Positions 6,566-10,059 of a stretch of DNA of 10,059 nucleotides are shown here, one piece after another; positions within the stretch are counted from its first letter, which is position 1, and each line of letters starts with the position of its first letter. The stretch covers positions 1 to 10,059 of the forward strand of contig JAJSAA010000286.1 in the NCBI GenBank assembly GCA_024274995.1, written 5' to 3'. The position numbers and the translations under genes were made by a program. Origin of the DNA: Deltaproteobacteria bacterium (GTDB taxonomy: Bacteria; Desulfobacterota; Desulfobulbia; Desulfobulbales; VMSU01). The notes under the pieces were generated by a model, which worked only from the letters and a program-made list of their open reading frames with translations, was not told the origin of the DNA and did not search any database.

Positions 6566-7138
6566 ATGATACTATCTGAATTAAAAATAGAGGATAAGGA
6601 CTTGATAATTGACCAGCTCTGGAAGAGGGGAAGGGGCTTTTTCTCTACGAATTACGGTGAGAAATTTCAGGTGGTATTCTCCAGGCCGCATGGGTTTTTT
6701 GATCTTATTATTACCAATAAGAAAGAGGCCATGGGGTTTATTACCCTGAAGGATGAGGGCAGAGGGAAATACTCAATTGTTAATGATACGGCTGTTAACT
6801 CGCATCCATCTTTTGTCAACACTCCAGGTCATGGCATTGAGGTCAAGAAGAAGTACCGCAAACGAGGGATAGGCGGAGTACTGATTAACCTCGCTGTCTG
6901 TTTGATAGGGAAGGACAGGCAGGCCGGTAAAAAATCCAAAAGGTTTATGATTGTGGCCTCTGATATTACCAACCAGGGGTTGGGATGCTATCAAAAATTT
7001 GGTTTTGCCATCAGGGAGGGGATGAGCATTAATGCGGCCTACTATATGTGTCCAGCAGCAGTGCCGGATTTAAATATTCTGCCGCTCCAGGCCCCCTTTT
7101 TTAAAAGGCTGTGTTTGAGGTTGAAACCAAAAAGATAA
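6566..7138 (+). CDS. GNAT-family N-acetyltransferase-like protein
   Basis: From the ATG at 6566 the protein has 190 aa. The frame extends to a TTG at 6494 (214 aa) directly after a stop, but neither start has a good Shine-Dalgarno, so the start is uncertain. The GNAT signature is seen in its central and C-terminal parts. HGIEVKKKYRKRGIGGVL contains the acetyl-CoA-binding RxxGxG loop followed by a helix. FMIVASDITNQGLGCYQKFGF corresponds to the strand and helix with the usual aromatic-Gly-Phe end. The C-terminal end is basic and proline-containing. The N-terminal third has no features I recognise. The acceptor substrate is unknown. It sits alone, oriented against the cytochrome genes on both sides. 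Confidence 0.75.
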   Translation: MILSELKIEDKDLIIDQLWKRGRGFFSTNYGEKFQVVFSRPHGFFDLIITNKKEAMGFITLKDEGRGKYSIVNDTAVNSHPSFVNTPGHGIEVKKKYRKRGIGGVLINLAVCLIGKDRQAGKKSKRFMIVASDITNQGLGCYQKFGFAIREGMSINAAYYMCPAAVPDLNILPLQAPFFKRLCLRLKPKR

Positions 7139-7173
7139 CCGAACTCTTAGTATAAAGAGCCCGGTTATCTTTT
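7130..7173. terminator. Bidirectional intrinsic terminator between convergent genes
   Basis: A perfect 12-bp inverted repeat, AAAAGATAACCG (7130-7141) and CGGTTATCTTTT (7162-7173), has an inner CTCTT/AAGAG stem (7144-7148 with 7155-7159). T-tracts follow on both strands. The left arm contains the TAA stop of the acetyltransferase gene. It can end that gene (+) and the c7 cytochrome operon (-), whose last stop codon is at 7217-7219. Confidence 0.88.
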
Positions 7174-7216
7174 GTAAGGCCGCTGAGTTTAACTGATTCT
7201 TGGCGGGCTGGTGCTG

Positions 7217-7789
7217 CTATAATTGTTTCGGATGGCAGCGCTTACACATGGCAAGATCAGCGACGCTGAAGGCTCTTTTGCCATTATGGCAGTATCCGCA
7301 GTATAGCCCCTTCCTCATATTAGCCATTGTGAATCCCTTCTTCTTTTTCTCTCTTGAAGTATTCATTATGAAAATTTTGGGATGACATTCAGTACATTTA
7401 AGATGCTCTCGCAGGAGATGCTTTCTATGACTGAAAACGGCGTGAACCCGGCCATTCTGGGCCGTTAAGGTTATATCCGAGGGATAGTAGCCGGCGGCTA
7501 CCATCTTTTGAAAGGCATCTTTTTCCTTTGACATGGATCTTTCTTTTTGCTTCTGGGCCATTCGCATCATCTCGTCAGCCTTATCCATGGCATTTTGAGC
7601 CTCTAATAATGCTTTGGCCGCTTCAGCTCTGACCCTCGCGGCGGCGGATTCGCTGTTTACTACGTGTTTGGCGCCGGAAGCTGCCTGGGCCGTCATGCCA
7701 TTTCCTCCCGGCAGGCAAAGTGCTAAGACGACAACAAACACCATTACGGCAGTCTGGGCTATTTTTTTTGCCCCGTCCTCTTTGTTCAT
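7217..7789 (-). CDS. Triheme c7-type cytochrome with N-terminal charged helical segment
   Basis: The protein has 190 aa. The ATG at 7789 has AGGAG 7 nt upstream. It has a basic N-terminus, a hydrophobic stretch (about 13-28) and an AQA|AS signal-cleavage candidate near 36-37, so it is exported. Residues about 46-98 form an Ala/Glu/Lys/Met-rich segment that looks helical or coiled-coil. The C-terminal half is a c7-type triheme domain: CTECH (132-136), CGYCH (164-168) and CKRCH (182-186), with FSHRKH (119-124) giving likely distal His ligands and CHNGKRAFS typical of the family. Such proteins are small periplasmic electron carriers. It is last in the redox operon, 53 nt after the other c7 gene. 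The helical insert could serve as spacer, oligomerisation or docking region; this is inferred. Confidence 0.87.
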   Translation of the reverse strand: MNKEDGAKKIAQTAVMVFVVVLALCLPGGNGMTAQAASGAKHVVNSESAAARVRAEAAKALLEAQNAMDKADEMMRMAQKQKERSMSKEKDAFQKMVAAGYYPSDITLTAQNGRVHAVFSHRKHLLREHLKCTECHPKIFIMNTSREKKKKGFTMANMRKGLYCGYCHNGKRAFSVADLAMCKRCHPKQL

Positions 7790-7842
7790 AATTTTTCTCC
7801 TAAGCGTATAACTTAATTAAAATATCTTATCTTCCTGCCAGG

Positions 7843-8304
7843 TTATTTGGATTTTTTTATATTGGTTTCCAGAGGATTTTCCTGGGCCTTTTCGACTTTT
7901 TCAATTGTGCCGGCCTTGACCAGCCGGTTGTATCCTTTAACCCCGATATGGCAACGTGCGCACTGAGTGGTGGTTGAAAAAGATATATCGCCATTATGGC
8001 AGGTTCCGCAGTATTTATCATTACAGAGACTCGCCATTCCCACGCTGTGATCCCTTTCCATGGCCCCTGCTTCCATCTGGAATGTTTTGTCATGGCACCA
8101 TCCACATTGGAGGCCGAGACGCAGAACATGGGCCTTGTGACTGAAAATAACCGCCTTAACCGGTTTGGTATAAACGATATCGCCGCCATTGGTCATATCG
8201 GCTAAGTCGGCTTTTATATCGGCCAGATCCTCGGCGTATACTGAAACGCCGGTTATCACAATTAATATCGAACAAGCAAATAAGAGAAATAACAATTTTT
8301 TCAT
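7843..8304 (-). CDS. Small periplasmic triheme c7-type cytochrome
   Basis: I chose the ATG at 8304 (153 aa) because it begins a classic signal peptide (MKKLLFLLFACSILIVITG, likely cut after VYA near residue 24) and has GGTGG 5 nt upstream. The frame is open to 8454, but the extra 50 residues would bury the signal and overlap the upstream gene. Heme motifs: CGWCH (67-71), CGTCH (99-103) and CARCH (115-119). FSHKAH (54-59) supplies likely distal His ligands and CHNGDISFS is the family block. The C-terminal tail is Lys/Glu-rich. It is a predicted electron carrier between the membrane Fe-S/NrfD module and downstream partners. It shares architecture with the next gene but is clearly diverged from it. 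Confidence 0.88.
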   Translation of the reverse strand: MKKLLFLLFACSILIVITGVSVYAEDLADIKADLADMTNGGDIVYTKPVKAVIFSHKAHVLRLGLQCGWCHDKTFQMEAGAMERDHSVGMASLCNDKYCGTCHNGDISFSTTTQCARCHIGVKGYNRLVKAGTIEKVEKAQENPLETNIKKSK

Positions 8305-8331
8305 TATATCCACCAAATTTTGGGACTGGCC

Positions 8332-8377
8332 CGTAAAAAAACATTTGAACTGGACTTGTTGCCCATGAATTTTTACG
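8332..8377. repeat. Intercistronic inverted repeat between Fe-S and c7 genes
   Basis: CGTAAAAA (8332-8339) and TTTTTACG (8370-8377) form a perfect 8-bp stem, with GGC/GCC-rich bases beyond that pair imperfectly. The loop is 30 nt. It lies in the 116-nt gap between the Fe-S protein stop and the c7 start. It may adjust mRNA stability or expression ratio within the operon. It is not a convincing terminator. Confidence 0.4.
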
Positions 8378-8420
8378 AGCCCGTCTTCTATTAAAAATAA
8401 AAAGCCAATTCTAATTAATT

Positions 8421-9221
8421 TTATCTGATATCCGGCTGCCGTCTTAAGGACCACGGTGAGGGATTAGTTGCCTTCATATAAAAGACATTTGGTTTAGTGC
8501 CTACCGCCGGACGCAGAACCCAGACTTCTCTTTCTATCTGATGAACCATTTTGTAAACTACATTATTCGGGTCAGATATGTCACCAAAAATTCGGGCTCC
8601 CGTGGGGCAGACGGCGGCACAGGCGGTTAGCTTTTTACCCTTGGATAAACGACTTTCGTAGCAGAAATCACATTTGTCAACCGCATGTTTTTCCTCATTA
8701 AAATAACGGGCGTCGTAAGGGCAGGCCAGCATGCAGGCCTTGCAGCCAATACATTTTTTACTCTCTATCCTGACAATGCCGGTACGCTGATCTTTGTAGG
8801 AGGCCTTGGTCGGGCAGGCCCGCACACAGGGTGGATTATTGCACTGATTGCAGAGGATGGGCATAAATCCTCTTTTTCTGCCGATGGCATCCGGAGTTAT
8901 TTTCTCTAGAATTCTCGTACGCCAGCCATATTCAGGGACGTTATTAGTCTTGTGGCAGGCCACCATACAACGCTGGCAATCAATACATAACCCTTCTCTG
9001 ATTACCATGCTGTAATGTGGTTTGTAGGGATATTGTTCGGCAAAATTAACCGTGGAGGCGAATACCTCGTCGACTTTTGATACCACTGACAGTATCTTGC
9101 CGCCGGCAAAGAGGCCGGTAATCATCAACCCCATTTTTAAGAAATTCCTGCGCTCCAGGCCGGATACATTATCCAGGCTTTCTTCCTTTAAATTATCCAG
9201 GTCTATCTTATTAAAATCCAT
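8421..9221 (-). CDS. Tat-exported four-[4Fe-4S] ferredoxin-like subunit (NrfC/PsrB/QrcC type)
   Basis: The protein has 266 aa. The ATG at 9221 has GGAG 8 nt upstream. ERRNFLKMG (23-31) is a twin-arginine signal motif followed by a moderately hydrophobic stretch, so it likely reaches the periplasmic side folded and may stay anchored. All 16 cysteines fall in four ferredoxin-type groups: 79/82/85/89; 124/127/132/136; 157/160/163/167; 184/187/201/205. They can bind four [4Fe-4S] clusters. This is the layout of NrfC, PsrB, HybA, QrcC and alternative complex III Fe-S subunits, which pair with NrfD-type membrane proteins. The gene just upstream is one. Its job is probably to relay electrons between the quinone site and the periplasmic cytochromes encoded next. 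No molybdopterin catalytic subunit is visible in the window. Confidence 0.92.
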   Translation of the reverse strand: MDFNKIDLDNLKEESLDNVSGLERRNFLKMGLMITGLFAGGKILSVVSKVDEVFASTVNFAEQYPYKPHYSMVIREGLCIDCQRCMVACHKTNNVPEYGWRTRILEKITPDAIGRKRGFMPILCNQCNNPPCVRACPTKASYKDQRTGIVRIESKKCIGCKACMLACPYDARYFNEEKHAVDKCDFCYESRLSKGKKLTACAAVCPTGARIFGDISDPNNVVYKMVHQIEREVWVLRPAVGTKPNVFYMKATNPSPWSLRRQPDIR

Positions 9222-9278
9222 ATCTAAAGCTCCTTGTTATGTCCATGTAACAATTGCAGTTAACCCATTACGGTTATT

Positions 9279-10059
9279 TTATTTTGACTCCCTGAAACTG
9301 AGCGTATGATGACGGCGTTCAGCCTCGTCATGAGTCTCTCCTTCTTTCAGATAATGGATACCGCCGCAACCAGGACAGATAAAGGCACCGGCCGGAACAA
9401 CCTCATGTTTCTGGAATTGATGGCCGTTGAACACTTTCTCGCCAAACATAAAGCCGAAGATAGTCATACTTACGCCTGCTATAACTATGGCTAATTCATG
9501 GAATGAAGGGGTATAATTAAGTACAGATGGATACTCCAGAACATGAAGGCCAGCGAAACCAGGTACAACTTCACCCTCAAGTACCAGGTTGTACCTCATG
9601 AAGAAGATACCGATTACCATCAGGCCGCTGCCCCAGAACATCAGCTTGTAGTTGACTCCTTTTGAAATAATAAAGAAAACCAAGGGAATAAGAAAGCCCA
9701 GAGCTACTTCTCCGATCCAAAAAAGTGGCGCGTATCTGCCGATGAGGAAGGCGTGAATGGCTATGTATTTTTCGGGAACGACGATACCGCACAGAACTTT
9801 CCAGATCGTAAAAAAGATGATGACACAGATCAGCATGATGGTCAACTGGCGTACTGCGTTGATCGCCCTTTCCTGCTTTTGATCTAAAATTTCAGGGTTA
9901 ATCAGGCGGGCCAGGCAGGTAAAGAAAATAATCGCGGCGCCGCCGGACATCATGGCTGAAACGATAAAGTAGATTGGCATATAAGGGCCATACCATTCCT
10001 GGCGGCCATACAGCATACCGAAGATGCCGCCCAGGTTACTATGGGCCGCGACGCCGAAG
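9279..10059 (-). CDS. NrfD/PsrC-like integral membrane subunit (N-terminus cut by window edge)
   Basis: The frame continues past the ATG at 10016 to the window edge (FGVAAHSNLGGIFG precedes it). That ATG is therefore internal, and the gene starts outside; 259 residues are seen. Five hydrophobic helices are visible. Family-like blocks include AHSNLGGIFG, WYGPYMPIYFIVSAMMSG, FWIGEVALGFLIP, MRYNLV and YTPSFHELAIVIAG. NrfD-type proteins usually have eight or more helices, bind menaquinone and pass electrons to a partner Fe-S protein without hemes of their own. The 57-nt gap to the Fe-S gene supports co-transcription. The C-terminal tail of about 40 residues is unusual: it has a CPGCGGIHY element and a His/Glu-rich end (HDEAERRHH), which might bind a metal. 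Confidence 0.88.
   Translation of the reverse strand, partial: FGVAAHSNLGGIFGMLYGRQEWYGPYMPIYFIVSAMMSGGAAIIFFTCLARLINPEILDQKQERAINAVRQLTIMLICVIIFFTIWKVLCGIVVPEKYIAIHAFLIGRYAPLFWIGEVALGFLIPLVFFIISKGVNYKLMFWGSGLMVIGIFFMRYNLVLEGEVVPGFAGLHVLEYPSVLNYTPSFHELAIVIAGVSMTIFGFMFGEKVFNGHQFQKHEVVPAGAFICPGCGGIHYLKEGETHDEAERRHHTLSFRESK

Noticed and set aside
7700..7726. Possible lipobox (LALC) at residues 22-25 of the helical c7 cytochrome.
   Set aside because: The residue before Cys is Leu, where Gly, Ala or Ser is expected. A normal AxA cleavage site follows further on.
8305..8454. N-terminal extension of the first c7 cytochrome to an ATG at 8454.
   Set aside because: It would place a classic signal peptide inside the protein and overlap the upstream Fe-S gene. 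The ATG at 8304 has a suitable ribosome binding site and begins the signal.

Overview
The window looks like chromosomal DNA from an anaerobic, cytochrome-rich bacterium. The most likely group is Desulfobacterota (the former Deltaproteobacteria). Reasons: triheme c7-type cytochromes, a NapC/ImcH-like multiheme quinol dehydrogenase, a Tat-exported four-cluster ferredoxin next to an NrfD-type membrane protein, and a split two-subunit biotin carboxylase. Composition is moderate in GC, with AT-rich intergenic stretches. No rRNA, complete tRNA, CRISPR array, transposase or integrase is visible. The taxonomic placement is inferred from gene content only.

Layout. (1) Positions 3-1067 (+) hold the C-terminal part of an AsmA-family envelope protein that starts outside the window. 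(2) Positions 4578-1217 (-) form a two-gene operon: a biotin carboxylase, then a carboxyltransferase/biotin-carrier protein, 11 nt apart with the second Shine-Dalgarno on the first stop codon. It has a candidate promoter and a structured leader of about 160 nt. (3) Positions 6293-4887 (-) encode a three-helix, six-heme NapC/NirT-like cytochrome with its own promoter candidate and a strong intrinsic terminator. (4) A GNAT-type acetyltransferase runs the other way up to 7138 (+) and shares a bidirectional terminator with the next unit. (5) Positions 10059-7217 (-) hold the end of a redox operon: NrfD-like integral membrane protein (cut by the window edge), Tat-signal four-[4Fe-4S] protein, and two different triheme c7-type cytochromes.

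How the genes may work together. The biotin carboxylase should carboxylate the biotin carried by the second protein, which passes the carboxyl group to an acceptor, normally pyruvate to give oxaloacetate. The carboxyltransferase keeps the expected metal ligands but lacks the usual pyruvate-binding arginine and has changes in several other motifs, so its acceptor is uncertain. The NrfD and Fe-S proteins look like a quinone-linked membrane module exchanging electrons with periplasmic c7 cytochromes. The NapC-like protein is a second quinol-to-cytochrome entry point. Together the visible genes would carry twelve c-type hemes and four [4Fe-4S] clusters.

The most notable points are the altered carboxyltransferase active site, the NrfD/Fe-S/two-c7 operon (one c7 has a charged, alanine-rich helical insert, and the NrfD protein has a Cys-Pro-Gly-Cys tail), and the leader of the carboxylase operon. 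That leader has competing stems and a promoter whose -35 box sits inside a perfect dyad.
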